Positions 1-12,022 of a stretch of 64,000 nucleotides of DNA are shown piece by piece (positions within the stretch are counted from its first letter, which is position 1; each line of letters starts with the position of its first letter). A program made the translations under genes and the position numbers. Source of the stretch: Aegilops tauschii subsp. strangulata. Its lineage: Eukaryota > Streptophyta > Magnoliopsida > Poales > Poaceae. A model generated the notes under the pieces. That model had not been told where the DNA came from. It worked only from the letters and a program-made list of their open reading frames with translations, and did no database searches. The stretch lies in assembly GCF_002575655.3 (NCBI RefSeq), contig NC_053040.3, positions 155,497,148 through 155,561,147 of the forward strand, written 5' to 3'.

Positions 1-71
1 AGGAGGGAAAGAACTTCACACGCACCCCAGAGTTCGAACCTTAAGGGTTTGCCGGAACCCCACATCCGACA
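1..71 (+). repeat. 3' end of the 5' LTR of the Tat-type element
   Basis: This stretch matches the last bases of the two LTRs at 17244-18147 and 18596-19518, including the shared words gaacct-taagggtttgccgg and the terminal CCGACA. The rest of this LTR lies outside the window. Confidence 0.85.
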
Positions 72-73
72 TT

Positions 74-91
74 TGGCGTGCCAGGTAGGGG
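74..91 (+). other. Candidate primer-binding site, Tat-type element
   Basis: TGGCGTGCCAGGTAGGGG begins two bases after the LTR end. Position and the opening TGG fit a tRNA-primed minus-strand start. I could not assign the tRNA with certainty. Confidence 0.6.
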
Positions 92-143
92 TGCGCCGTA
101 GCTTCCCTTCCGTCGATCAGCGCTCCGTCGCTCCGTCGTCTCC

Positions 144-1787
144 ATGGCGGACGCTCGCCGCGCTCATGCTGAGCGCCGGGCTGCCCTCACCGCCCGCGTT
201 GCTCAGACGGCTCCCGTCGGCGGGCCACCTCGTCGTTCTCCGTCTCCCGAGCCAACGCCGCCACCGGCCCGGTGGGGAACGAGCAGCAAGCGTCCTCGCT
301 GCACCCATCGGTGCGGCAGGACGGCCACACCGCCACTCCATCGCTGAACCCAGCCGGTTCTTCGTCCCACGCACGTCGCGCGCCCATGGACACGCAGGCA
401 GCGCTCCTCATGGCGAACGAGCTCCTGCGCTACCGCCCGGTCGACGACCTCTACGAGGATTGGCTCGACCGCGTCGCCGAGCTCGTCCGCGCCGCAGGGG
501 GCTCTCCAGCGCCGTCCCTTTCTCTGCCTCGCCCTCCGCCAGCCACGGGCGACGTGGCACACGGGGCGCCTCCTCCACCTCTGCCCCAAGACGGTGCCTT
601 GGCGCCAAGGCACGCGGCCCCACGGCGCGATCCATCACGCCCGGTGCCCGCGCACGAAGAGCGAAGCTGCCAAGAAATTCCTCGGCCGCGAGAAGCTGCA
701 CCTGCGCTCCCCGCGCCACCTCGCCAAGACCGCGTACCACCCGCGGTGGCGGCACGCGGGCCTCGTCAAGACCAAGCTCCACCTCCGAGACGGGCCCCGG
801 CAACCATGGCCGGCTGCCGCGCCTTCACCCCCGAGCTGCGTAGTGTCGCCTGGCCGGGCAAGTTCAAGCCGGATCTGCCTCCTCGCTACAACGGCACCCT
901 CGACCCCGCGGAGTTCCTGCAGCTCTACGAGTTGAGCATTGAAGCAGCCAACGGCGACAAGAAAGTCATGGCGAACTGGTTTCCTATGGCTCTCAAGGAT
1001 AGTGCCCGCTCCTGGCTCCTGAACCTGTCGCATGGCTCGATCTCCTCCTGGGACGAGATGCGCGACCGTTTCGTCGCCAACTTCCAGGGCACTCGTGTCC
1101 GCCCGCCGGCCGTGGGTGACCTGCGCCGCATCAAGCAACAACCAGGAGAAACCCTCCAGAAGTACATCCAGCGCTTCAACAATACTCGCCTCAAGATCCC
1201 CAAGGTGACGGACGAGGCCATCATCCCCGCATTCTCCGATGGCGTCTGCGACATCAAGATGAAGGAAGAGCTCGCTATCCATGAGGAGCTGTGCATGTCT
1301 CAGGAGCTGTTCAACCTGGCAACCAAGTGCGCAAGAGCTAAGGAGGGGCACCTCTCCCTCCTCGAGCTGCCAGCTGCGGGCACAGAAGAGAAGAAGGCCA
1401 CGGCCAAGGACGTGAAGCACAAGGAAGCAGTTGTGCTCGCAGCGGAGCCCGACACAGAGCGAGGCAGAGATCATCCCGAGTCATCCAAGAATAGCCGACC
1501 GTTCTGCACCTTCCACAACCGGAACACCCACAACACCAGCGACTGTCAAGTGCTCAGAGCCATTCGGGAAGGACGCTACGGTCGACGCCCCGAGAGCAGC
1601 GATCGGGGCTATGGCCGAGGAGGAGGACGTGGTGGTGGACGCTGGGACGACCGTGGCCCATGCCAGGAGTGGCGCGACCGGCCTCGTGAGGACCGCTGGC
1701 AGGATCATCCTCACGAGGGCGCCTGGAGAGACCAGCCTCGCGATGACCGTCCTCAGGGCAATGTCAGTCTTCCCCCGCTGCCGCCAC
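144..1787 (+). pseudogene. Gag of the Tat-type element, 5' part
   Basis: The likely start is the ATG at 144, whose frame ends soon after; the main Gag frame runs from 272, so an early frameshift is present. The capsid-like region (Retrotrans_gag) covers about 870-1370, with the words LKDSARSWLLNL, WDEMRDRFVANF and GETLQKYIQRFN. A zinc-knuckle-like C-x2-H-x4-H-x4-C follows (CTFHNRNTHNTSDC, about 1504-1545), then an Arg/Gly/Asp-rich tail. The frame is cut at 1787 by the nested minus-strand element and resumes at 11378. In the family, Gag packages the element RNA. Confidence 0.8.
1783..1787. repeat. Target-site duplication GCCAC, left copy
   Basis: Directly abuts the LTR starting at 1788 and is repeated exactly at 11373-11377. 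Confidence 0.9.
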
Positions 1788-3189
1788 TGACAACCCACAA
1801 GTATAGGGGATCGCAACAGTTTTCGAGGGTAGAGTATTCAACCCAAATTTATTGATTCGACACAAGGGGGGCCAAAGAATATTCTCAAGTATTAGCAGTT
1901 GAGTTGTCAATTCAACCACACCTGGATAACTTAATATCTGCAGCAAAGTATTTAGTAGCAAAGTAATATGGCAGTAACAGTAATGATAGCAAAAGTAATA
2001 TTTTTGGGTTTTGTAGTGATTGTAACAGTAGTAACGGAAAAGTAAATAAGTGGAGAACAATATGTGAAAAGCTCGTACGCATTGGATCGGTGATGGAGAA
2101 TTATGCCGAATGCGGTTCATCATGTAACAGTCATAACATAGGGTGACACAGAACTAGCTCCAATTCATCAATGTAATGTAGGCATGTATTCCGAATATAG
2201 TCATACGTGCTTATGGAAAAGGACTTGCATGACATCTTTTGTCCTACCCTCCCGTGGCAGCGGGGTCCTAGCGGAAACTAAGGGATATTAAGGCCTCCTT
2301 TTAATAGAGTACCGGACCAAAGCATTAACACATAGTGAATACATGAACTCCTCAAACTATGGTCATCACCGGGAGTGGTCCCGAGTATTGTCACTTCGGG
2401 GTTGCCGGATCATAACACATAGTAGGTGACTATAGACTTGCAAGATAGGATCAAGAACTCACATATATTCAAGAAAACATAATAGGTTCAGATCTGAAAT
2501 CATGGCACTCGGGACCTACTGACAAGCATTAAGCATAGCAAAGTCATAGCAGCATTAATCTCAGAACATAGTGGATACTAGGGATCAAATCCTAACAAAT
2601 CTAACTCGATTACAAGATAAATCTCATCCAACCCATCACCGTCCAGCAAGCCTACGATGGAATTACTCACGCACGGCGGTGAGCATCATGAAATTGGTGA
2701 TGGAGGATGGTTGATGATGACGAAGGCGATGGATTCCCCTCTCCGGAGCCCCGAACGGACTCCAGATCAGCCCTCCCGAGAGAGTTTAGGGCTTGGCGGT
2801 GGCTCCGTATCGTAAAACGCGATGAATCTTTCTCTCTGATTTTTTCTCCCCGAACATGAATATATGGAGTTGGAGTTCAGGTCGGTGGAGCAACAGGGGG
2901 CCCACGAGGCAGGGGTCGCGCCCAGGGGGCAGGCGCGCCCCCCACCTTTGTGGACAGGTGGTGGGCCCCTGGCCTTCATTCTTTTACCAATATTTTTAAT
3001 ATTTTCCAAAAATGAGTTCCGTGGAGTTTCAGGTCATTCCGAGAACTTTTGTTTCTACACATAAATAACACCATGGAAAGTCTGCTAAAAACAGCGTTAG
3101 TCCGGGTTAGTTCCATTCAAATCATGCAAGTTAGAGTCCAAAACAAGGGCAAAAGTGTTTGGAAAAGTAGATACGACGTAGACGTATCA
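1788..3189 (-). repeat. 3' LTR of the Sabrina-type element
   Basis: 1,402 bp, closely matching the copy at 9969-11372 throughout, starting TGATACGTCT on the minus strand. The outer end reads TTGTCA here against TTATCA in the other copy. It contains a block rich in GGGCCC and GCGCGCC words and a conserved downstream half. Confidence 0.9.
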
Positions 3190-3204
3190 ACTCCCCCAAG
3201 CTTA
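3190..3204 (-). other. Polypurine tract next to the 3' LTR
   Basis: On the minus strand it reads TAAGCTTGGGGGAGT and directly abuts the LTR. This is the expected plus-strand DNA primer for reverse transcription. A second identical tract lies at 5186-5200. Confidence 0.85.
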
Positions 3205-5271
3205 AACCTTTGCTTGTCCTCAAGCAATTCAGTTGATAAACTGAAAGTGATAAAGGAAAACTTTTACAAACTCTGTTTGCTCTTGTTGTTGTAAATATGT
3301 AAAGCCAGCATTCAAGTTTTCAGCAAAGATTATGACTAACCATATTCACAATAACATTTAGGTCTCATGTTTACTCATATCAATGGCATAACCAACTAGC
3401 GAGCAATAATAATAAATCTCGGATGACAACACTTTCTCAAAACAATCATAATATGATATAATAAGATGGTATCTCGCTAGCCCTTTCTAAGACCGCAAAA
3501 CATAAATGCAGAGCACCTTTAAAGATCAAGGACTGACTAGACATTGTAATTCATGGTAAAAGAGATCCAGTCATAGTCATACCCAATATAAATTAATAGT
3601 AATGGATGCAAATGACAGCGGTGCTCTCCAGCTGGTGCTTTTTAATAAGAGGGCGATGACTCGACATAAAAGGAAATAAGGCCCTTCGCAGAGGGAGTCA
3701 GGGATTTGTAGAGGTCCCAGAGCTCGATTTTGAAATAGAGATAAATAATATTTTGAGCGGTATAGTTTCATTGTCAACATAACAACCAAGAGATAGCGAT
3801 ATCTTCCATGCTACACACATTATAGGTGGTTCCCAAACAGAATGGTAAAGTTTATACTCCCCCTCCTCCAGCAAGCATCAATCCATGGCTTGCTCGAAAC
3901 AACGAGTGCCTCCAACTAGCAACAACCCCGGGGGAGTTTTGTTTGCAATTATTTTTATTTGATTTGCATAAAGCATGGGACTGGGCATCCCGGTGACCAG
4001 CCATTTTCTCGTGAGTGAGGAGCGGAGTCCACTCCTCTTGAAAATAACCCGCCTAGCATGGAAGATACGGACAACCCTAGTTGATACATGAGCTATTCGA
4101 GCATACAAAACATAATTTCATTTGAAGGTTTAGAGTTTGGCACATACAAATTTACTTGGAACGGCAGGTAGATACCACATATAGGAAGGTATAGTGGACT
4201 CATATGGCATAACTTTGGGGTTTAAGGAATTGGATGCACAAGCAGTATTCCCGCTTAGTACAAGTGAAGGCTAGCAAAAGACTGGGAAGCGACCAACTAG
4301 AGAGCGACAACAGTCATGAACATGCATTAAAATTAATGAACATTGAGTGCAAGCATGAGTAGGATATAATCCACCATGAACATAAATATCGTGAAGGCTA
4401 TGTTGATTTGTTTCAACTACATGTGTGAACATGTGCCAAGTCAAATCACTTGAATCATTCAAAGGAGGATACCACCCTATCATACCACATCACAACCATT
4501 TTAATAGCATGTTGGCGTGCAAGGTAAACCATTATAACTCATAGCTAATCAAGCATGGCACGAGCAACTATAATCTCTAATTGTCATTGCAAACATGTTT
4601 ATTCATAATAGGCTGAATCAGGAACGATGAACTAATCATATTCACAAAAACAAGAGAGGTCGAGTTCATACCATCTTCTCTCATCTCAATCAGTCCATCA
4701 TATATCGTCATAATTGCCTTTCACTTGCACGACCGAACGATGTGAATAATAATAATAGTGCACGTGCATTGGACTAAGCTGGAATCTGCGAGCATTCAAT
4801 AAACAGGAGAAGACAAGGCAATATGGGCTCTTGGTTAAATCAACAATAATGCATATAAGAGCCACTTCAACAATTTAATCATGGTCTTCTCCTATCGACC
4901 CCCAAAGAAAAGAAATAAAACTATTTACACGGGAAAGCTCCCAACAAGCAAAATAAGAACGGAAATCTTTTTGGGTTTTCTTTTAATTATTACTACTACA
5001 GCATGAAAAGTAAACTAACTAAAAGCTATTACTATTTTTTTGGTTTTCTTAAGGTTTATCAGACACACAAGAAGAAAGCAAGAAAAAGAAAATAAACTAG
5101 CATGGATATTACAGTGAAAAAGTATGAGCACCGACATCTAGCAATGAGTGTGTAAACATAAATGTAATGTCGGTGAGAAATACGTACTCCCCCAAGCTTA
5201 GGCTTTTGACCTAAGTTGGTTTATTGCTACGGATGGCCCGGCGGATATCCAAAGTTATAGATGGGGTCGTA
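3205..5271 (-). other. Long 3' non-coding region of the Sabrina-type element
   Basis: About 2 kb of AT-rich sequence after the late ORF with no supported reading frame on either strand. It holds the internal purine tract at 5186-5200. Short ORFs here look like chance. Confidence 0.7.
5186..5200 (-). other. Second, internal polypurine tract
   Basis: The 15 bases are identical to those beside the 3' LTR at 3190-3204 (TAAGCTTGGGGGAGT on the minus strand) and lie just after the late ORF. An internal tract could prime a second plus-strand start, as described for some retroelements. Function here is inference. Confidence 0.6.
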
Positions 5272-6327
5272 CTACGAAGAGGAGGACTCCGATTTCCACT
5301 GGTTGGCAATCATCTCCGGATCCCACTGGTAATTAAGCTGTCGTGGAGGATCAAATTGTGGTTCCAGCTCTGGCTCTGTGGCTGATGTAGGGTTCCGGTA
5401 GGCGTGAATGGCCGCCAGCGGAACGAGATACTGGCCTACAGATAAATCAAACAAGGAAGGAGCAGGCAAAGTAATAGTCTCAGGATGATGTTTATCGAAG
5501 AACAATTTGTATTTAAGCTCCCTTTCCCTATTCTTTACAATAAAATCATGCGCTACCATGCTCTTATAATCCAAATAAACAGTGGGCAGCAATTTTTCTT
5601 CTTCTTCATAGTGCCTAATAGGTATGTTATAATATGCAGCAAGGCGTGAAGCATAGACACCTCCAAAGATGGGGCCCTTTGTACGGTTCAGACTTAACCG
5701 TTTGGCAATAATACCGCCCATACTAACAGAGTCATCGCGGAATAAACCTTGGAACAAAATAATAATATCAGGAACACTAAGGTTTCCACAGTTTCCATGA
5801 CCAATTAAGCAATGACTAGAAAATATTGCAAAGTAGCGTAAAACAGGAAAATGTATGCTAGTGATTCTTGCATCGGAAACCTTCCTAGTTTCCCCTACAG
5901 TAATAGTGTGAATAAACCCATCCACATCTTTACGATGTGGTTCCTCTAAACTACCCTCGAAAGGTATTTTGCAAACCCTACAAAATTCATCTAGTGGCAT
6001 CTTCTTAACTACGTCATATAAATGAAACTCTACTGAAGGAGGTGATTCCTTAGGATAATAGTAGAAGTTTTGCACAAAAGTATTGGTGAGTAAGAGATAC
6101 TGTTCGCGTTGGTCGCGGAGGAAGTCGGTGAGGCCTGCATTCTCAGCCAATTCATAAAAATCATCATAAATCCCGGCTGCTCTTAAGAAATCATCGGAAG
6201 GCCATTCACACGGCCGAACCTCCGCGGTGCGAGGCAGATTATATTTGGGCCTCTCTGCTTCTTCACTTTGCTTTTCCTTCGAGCTTCGGCTCGATGAGCC
6301 CCTCAAAAATCTCTTCATTATTTTCAA
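5272..6327 (-). CDS. Late ORF of the Sabrina-type element (env-position protein)
   Basis: An uninterrupted 351-codon ORF in the position of the env-like gene of Athila elements. It starts MKIMKRF followed by a Ser/Arg/Lys/Glu-rich stretch, then a largely soluble-looking body and an acidic/proline-rich tail ending SESSSS. I see no convincing signal peptide or membrane anchor, so calling it an envelope protein is not justified. It is the only intact frame in the element; gag and protease are damaged. A spliced mRNA is plausible because a non-coding stretch with pyrimidine-rich sequence precedes it. Function unknown. Confidence 0.75.
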   Translation of the reverse strand: MKIMKRFLRGSSSRSSKEKQSEEAERPKYNLPRTAEVRPCEWPSDDFLRAAGIYDDFYELAENAGLTDFLRDQREQYLLLTNTFVQNFYYYPKESPPSVEFHLYDVVKKMPLDEFCRVCKIPFEGSLEEPHRKDVDGFIHTITVGETRKVSDARITSIHFPVLRYFAIFSSHCLIGHGNCGNLSVPDIIILFQGLFRDDSVSMGGIIAKRLSLNRTKGPIFGGVYASRLAAYYNIPIRHYEEEEKLLPTVYLDYKSMVAHDFIVKNRERELKYKLFFDKHHPETITLPAPSLFDLSVGQYLVPLAAIHAYRNPTSATEPELEPQFDPPRQLNYQWDPEMIANQWKSESSSS

Positions 6328-7083
6328 AAAACTTCTGAAATTTTTAGTAACTTCAAATAAAAGTGAACCAAGCTCAATAAAATTGATAGAAACTACTCCT
6401 ACTAGAGCCTAGAGCCTATATCATGCATTAGAACTACTTGGAACCATATAAATTTGACATGCAAGCTCAAGAACATGGTCACCTAGGCAGCACAAATTTG
6501 CAATGAATAAAGCACTAGAACAAAAACTAATTGGACCAATGGAGGAGTCACATACCAAGGCACAATCCCCCCAAGCAGTTTTATGAGAGGTGCTTTGAGC
6601 AAGGAGATCGAAAATCGCAGCAAAATGAGCTAGAACTCGTGCTTGAGATGGATGGTGATTTTTTGGGGAGGAAGAAGAAGTGTGTGGTGGCAGGAATAAG
6701 TGGAGGGGAGCCACCATGGGCCCATGAGGCAGGGGGCGCGCCCCGGACCCTCGTGGCCAGGTGCTTGCTCCCCCTGCTGTGTTCTCTGTGCCAGATATTC
6801 TCAAATATTCCAGAAAAAATCATATTAAATTGGCAGGGCATTTGGAGAACTTTTATTTTCGGGGTATTTTTATATTGCACGGATCATTCAGAAAACAGAC
6901 AGAAAATACTATTTTTACTTTATTTCAACTAAATGACAGAAAGTAAAAGAAGGGTACACAAGGTTGTGCCTTCTAATTTCATCCATCTCATGCTCATCAA
7001 AAGGAATCCACTAACAAGGTTGATCAAGTCTTGTTAACAAACTCATTCCGAATAACATGGAACTGGAGAAATTTCAAATAACA
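6328..7083 (-). other. Spacer between protease and late ORF, where pol is missing
   Basis: About 750 bp without a supported gene. The middle (about 6700-6790) holds a GC-rich block with the words gggcccatgaggcaggggg and gcgcgcccc, resembling the GC-rich block of the element's own LTR (about 2885-2965). Autonomous Athila-type elements carry RT, RNase H and integrase between protease and the late gene; none is seen. Confidence 0.6.
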
Positions 7084-7740
7084 CTATGTTACCTCAACGG
7101 CGATATGCACATCCCCAATAATAAGAATATCATATTTCTTCTTGACAGTAGGAAGAGGAAATTCAAAACCTCCAAAAATAATCGATTGAATTTTTCCAAT
7201 AGAATTGATACTATGAACTTGAGGTTGTTTCCTCGGAAAGTGTACCGTATGCTCATTACCATTAACATGAAAAGTGACATTGCTTTTGTTGCAATCAATA
7301 ACAGCCCCTGCAGTATTCAAAAAGGGTCTTCTAAGAATAATAGACATACTATCGTCCTCGGGAATATCAAGAATAACAAAGTCCATTAAAATAGTAACGT
7401 TTGCAACCACAACAAGCACATACTCACAAATGCCAACAGGTATAGCAGTTGATTTATCAGCCATTTGCAAAGATATTTCAGTAGGTGTCAACTTATTCAA
7501 ATCAAGTCTACGATATAAAGAGAGAGGCATAACACTAACACCGGCTTCAAGATCACATAAAGCAGTTTTAACATAGTTTCTTTTAATGGAGCATGGTATA
7601 GTTGGTACTCCTAGATCTCCAAGTTTCTTTGGTATTCCACCCTTGAAAGTGTAATTAGCAAGCATGGTGGAAATCTCAGCTTCCGGTATCTTTCTTTTAT
7701 TAGTGACAATTTCTTTCATGTACTTAGCATAAGGATTCAT
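7084..7740 (-). pseudogene. Retropepsin-like aspartic protease, active site altered
   Basis: The 218-codon frame matches retroelement aspartic protease: KTALCDLEAGVSVMPLSLYR holds the active-site region, followed by the hydrophobic strands VLVVVANVTILMDFVILDI and the late RPFLNTAGAVID word. Family active sites read D-(S/T/L)-G-A; here it is D-L-E-A, so the glycine is replaced by glutamate, which should impair activity. A stop at 7741-7743 separates it from Gag, although the frames are aligned, so it was once one Gag-Pro polyprotein. Confidence 0.8.
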
Positions 7741-9890
7741 TTAGAGCATATCAGTTAATCGCATATGCAAGAAGATAGGTCTAATCATTTTAGCAAAGCG
7801 CTCAAAATCCTCATCATCCTTTTTCTTGGATGGTTTGGGAGGAAAAGGCATGGGTTTCTGAACCCATGGTTCTCTTTCTTTACCGTGTTTCCTAGCAACA
7901 AAGTCTCTCTTATCATAACATTGATTCTTTGATTGTGGGTTATCAAGATCAACAGCAGGCTCAATTTCTACATCATTATCATTGCTAGGTTGAGCATCAT
8001 TATGAAGATCATCATTAACATTATTACTAGGTTCATGTTCATTACCAGATTGTGTTTCGGCATCAGAAATAGAAATATCATTTGGATTCTCAGGTGGTTC
8101 AGCAATAGGTTCACTAGAAGCATGCAAAGTCCTATCATTTTTCTTTTTCTTCTTTTTAGAAGGACTAGGTGCATCTAAATTATTTCTCTGAGAATCTTGC
8201 TCAATTCTCTTAGGATGGCCTTCGGATACAAAGGTTCCTGAGTCATTTTACTAATTCTAGTAGCCACTCTAACAGCATAATCATTATTCTTACTATTCAT
8301 TTCATTGAGAAAATCATTTTGAGCTTTAAGTACTTGTTCTACTTGAGTGGTAACCATATAAGCATGTTTACTAATGAGTTTAAGTTCACCTTTAACTCTA
8401 GACATATAATCACCCAAGTGTTCAATCATATAAGCATTTTGTTTTAATTGTCTACCGAAATAAGCATTAAAATCTTCTTGCTTAACCATAAAGTTATCAA
8501 ATTCATCCAAACATAGGCTAGCAAACTTAGTAGGAGGGATTTCAGCTTTATCATATCTATAGAGAGAATTTACCTTTACTACCTATGTCGGGTTATCAAG
8601 ACCATGCGTTTCTTCAATAGGTGATGAATTAAGATCATATATTTCTTCGATAGGCAGTAAATTAAGACCATGTATTTCTTCAATAGGAGGTAAATTCTTA
8701 ACATCTTCAGCTTTAATACCTTTTCATTTCATAGATTTATTTGCCTCTTGCATATCTTCAGGACTGAGAAATAGAACACCCCTCTTCTTCGGAGTTGGTT
8801 TAGGAATTGGCTCAGGAAGTGTCCAATGATTTTCATTAGTCAACATATTATTCAATAGAATTTCAGCTTCATCCGGTGTTCTTTCCCTGAAAACAGAACT
8901 AGCACAACTATCCAGGTAATCTCTGGAAGCATCGGTTAGTCCATTATAAAAGATATCAAGTATTTCATTTTTCTTAAGAGGATGATCAGGCAAAGCAAGT
9001 AATTGGAGAAGCCTCCCCCAAGATTGTGGGAGCCTCTCTTCTTCAATTTGCACAAAATTATATATTTCCCTTAAGGCAGCTTGTTTCTTATGAGCAGGGA
9101 AATATTTAGCAGAGAAGTAATAAATCATATCCTAGGGACTACGCACACAACTAGGATCAAGAGAATTAAACCATATCTTAGCATCACCCTTTAATGAGAA
9201 CGGAAATATTTTAAGGATATAAAGGTAGCGAGACTTCTCATCATTAGTGAACAGGGTGGCTATATCATTTAATTTAGTAAGATGTGCCACAACAGTTTCA
9301 GATTCATAGCCATAAAAAGGATCGGATTCAACCAAAGTAATTATCTCAGGATCAACAGAGAATTCATAATCCTTATCAGTAACATAGATAGGTGAAGTAG
9401 CAAAAGCAGGGTCAGGTTTCATTCTAGCATTAAGAAATTGCTGCTTCCATTTAGCTAATAACTTCTTAAGATCATATCTATTATTGCAAGCAAAAATAGC
9501 TCTAGTAGCTTCTTCATCCATAACATAACCCTCAGGCACAACAGGCAATTCATATTTATTAGGGGGAGAGTCTTCATCATCACTATCATCAATATTATCA
9601 GTTTCAATAATTTCATTCTCTCTAGCCCTAGCAAGTTGTTCATCAAGAAATTCAACAAGTGGCACAGTAGTATCAAGCATCGAAGTAGTTTCATCATAAG
9701 TATCATGCATAGCAGAAGTGGCATCATCAATAACATGCGACATATAAAAATTTATAGCAGAAGCAGGTTTAGGTGTCGCAAGCTTACTCAAAACAGAAGG
9801 TGAATCAAGTACAGAGCTAGATGGCAGTTCCTTACCTCCCCTCGCAGTTGAGGGATAAATTGTTGTTTTTGTGTCTTTCAAGTTCTTCAT
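7741..9890 (-). pseudogene. Gag of the Sabrina-type element, multiply broken
   Basis: Gag begins at the ATG at 9890, 50 bp downstream of the primer site. Capsid-like words include LKGDAKIWFNSL and SWGRLLQLLALPDHPL; a repeated PIEEIHGL/PIEEIYDL/PIEETHGL linker precedes the DEFDNFMVKQEDFNAYFGRQ region. In-frame stops lie at 9132-9134 (TAG), 8724-8726 (TGA), 8583-8585 (TAG) and 7741-7743 (TAA), and a frameshift lies between about 8127 and 8210. No zinc knuckle was found. Confidence 0.8.
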
Positions 9891-9940
9891 AGTGACCAGC
9901 AGATATAAATCCCAAGTGACTCAAAGAATAGAGCTATGCT

Positions 9941-9957
9941 CCCCGGCAACGGCGCCA
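9941..9957 (-). other. Primer-binding site for tRNA-Asp
   Basis: The plus strand reads ccccggcaacggcgcca, the 3' end of plant tRNA-Asp(GTC), so the minus strand can pair with that tRNA. It sits 11 bp inside the 5' LTR end at 9969. Confidence 0.88.
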
Positions 9958-9968
9958 GAAAATAGTCT

Positions 9969-11372
9969 TGATAACCCACAAGTATAGGGGATCGCAATAG
10001 TTTTCGAGGGTAGAGTATTCAACCCAAATTTATTGATTCGACACAAGGGGAGCCAAAGAATATTCTCAAGTATTAGCAGTTGAGTTGTCAATTCAACCAC
10101 ACCTGGATAACTTAATATCTGCAGCAAAATATTTGGTAGCAAAGTAATATGGAAGTAAAGGTAACGATAGAAAAAGTAATATTTTTGGGTTTTGTAGTGA
10201 TTGTAACAGTAGCAACGGAAAATTAAATAAGCGGAGAACAATATGTGAAAAGCTCGTAGGCATTGGATCGGTGATGGAGAATTATGCCGGATGCGGTTCA
10301 TCATGTAACAGTCATAACATAGGGTGACACAGAACTAGCTCCAATTCATCAATGTAATGTAGGCATGTATTCCGAATATAGTCATACGTGCTTATTGAAA
10401 AGAACTTGCATGACATCTTTTGTCCTACCCTCCCGTGGCAGCGGGGTCCTAGCAGAAACTAAGGGATATTAAGGCCTCCTTTTAATAGAGTACCGGACCA
10501 AAGCATTAACACATAGTGAATACATGAACTCCTCAAACTATGGTCATCACCGGGAGTGGTCCCGATTATTGTCACTTCGGGGTTGCCGGATCATAACACA
10601 TAGTAGGTGACTATAGACTTGCAAGATAGGATCAAGAACTCACATATATTCATGAAAACATAATAGGTTCAGATCTGAAATCTTGGCACTCGGGCCCTAG
10701 TGACAAGCATTAAGCATAGCAAAGTCATAGCAACATCAATCTCAGAACATAGTGGATACTAGGGATCAAACCCTAACAAATCTAACTCGATTACATGATA
10801 AATCTCATCCAACCCATCACCGTCCAGCAAGCCTACGATGGAATTACTCACGCACAGCGGTGAGCATCATGAAATTGGTGATGGAGGATGGTTGATGATG
10901 ACGACGGTGATGGATTACCCTCTCCGGAGCCCTGAACGGACTCCAGATCAGCCCTCCCGAGAGAGTTTAGGGCTTGGCGGCGGCTCCGTCTCGTAAAACG
11001 CAATGAATCTTTCTCTTTGATTTTTTTCTCCCCGAACACGAATATATGGAGTTGGAGTTCAGGTCGGTGGAGCAACAGGGGGCCCACGAGGCAGGGGGCG
11101 CGCCCAGGGGGGCAGGTGTGCCCCCACCCTCGTGGACAGGTGGTGGGCCCCCTGGCCTTGATTCTTTCGCCAATATTTTTAATATTTTCCAGAAATGAGT
11201 TTCGTGGAGTTTCAGGTCATTCCGAGGACTTTTGTTTCTGTAGATAAATAACACCATGGAAAGTCTGCTAAAAACATCGTCAGTCCGGGTTAGTTCCATT
11301 CAACTCATGCAAGTTAGAGTCCAAAACAATGGCAAAAGTGTTTGGAAAAGTAGATACTACGGAGACGTATCA
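9969..11372 (-). repeat. 5' LTR of the Sabrina-type element
   Basis: 1,404 bp, near-identical to 1788-3189 by eye with scattered substitutions and small indels. It opens TGATACGTCTCCG on the minus strand and ends TTATCA. Confidence 0.9.
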
Positions 11373-11377
11373 GCCAC
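11373..11377. repeat. Target-site duplication GCCAC, right copy
   Basis: Matches 1783-1787 exactly; the Tat-type gag resumes immediately after it. Confidence 0.9.
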
Positions 11378-12022
11378 CGCCAAGAAGGAACGACGACCAC
11401 CATCAGGACGAGGGGGCTGGGGGCTTTCAGGAGCCACGTGCTATCGCCTGCATCTTAGGCGGAGCCCAGGCTCCAGCCTCACAGCGCATCTTCAAACAGT
11501 TTGCTCATGAAGTGAATGCAGTCCTCCCCAAGCTCGAGGCCACGCGCCTGCTCAGGTGGTCCTAGTACGCCATCACCTTCAACTCGGTAGACCAGCTCAA
11601 GTGCGCAGCCACCGCAGGCGCCCTCCCGATGCTTTGCTCCCCAGTCATCAGCAATGTGCAAGTTACCAAGACCCTCATCAACGGCGGCGCAGGGCTCAGT
11701 GTCCTGTCCGTCGACACGTTCGATAACCTCAAAGTCCCATATGACCAGCTTTAGCCTACCAAGCCATTCTCAGGAGTGACCGATGGTTCCACCACACCGA
11801 TAGGGCAGGTCCGCCTCCCTGTCACCTTCGAGGAACGCAAGAACTACCGCACCAAGGTCATCGACTTCGACATCGCGCACATCCGCCTGCCATACAATGC
11901 CATCCTCGGGTACCCAGCCTTGGCCAAGTTCATGGCCGTCACCCACCACGGCTACAACGTCCTCAAGATGCTGGGATGCGGCGGAATCATCACGGTCCCA
12001 TGTGAAGAGAGAGATGCGGTGT
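11378..12022 (+). pseudogene. End of Gag and protease of the Tat-type element
   Basis: This continues the outer gag after the nested insertion. In-frame TAG stops lie at 11563-11565 and 11752-11754. The protease word reads TLINGGAGLSVLSVDTF: family members carry D-G-G-A, here N-G-G-A, so the catalytic Asp is lost. A downstream protease half (IRLPYNAILGYPALAKFMAV) is well preserved. The frame ends at the TGA at 12022-12024. A non-functional polyprotein relic. Confidence 0.75.

Larger units (their letters stand above)
1788..11372 (-). mobile_element. Sabrina/Athila-type Gypsy retrotransposon, pol-less
   Basis: A complete insertion read on the minus strand: 5' LTR 9969-11372, tRNA-Asp primer site, gag, protease, a spacer, one late ORF (5272-6327), 3' non-coding region, polypurine tract, 3' LTR 1788-3189. 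Both ends carry the 5-bp duplication GCCAC. No reverse transcriptase, RNase H or integrase is visible between protease and late ORF, so mobility would need enzymes from another copy. The LTR opening TGATACGTCT resembles the Sabrina group of Triticeae; that name is from memory. Confidence 0.9.

Noticed and set aside
272..1855. A single 527-codon gene
   Set aside because: The last 22 codons are read from the nested LTR. Only the part to 1787 belongs to Gag.
5272..6327. Envelope glycoprotein
   Set aside because: The gene position fits env-like genes, but no signal peptide, membrane anchor or other envelope feature is visible.
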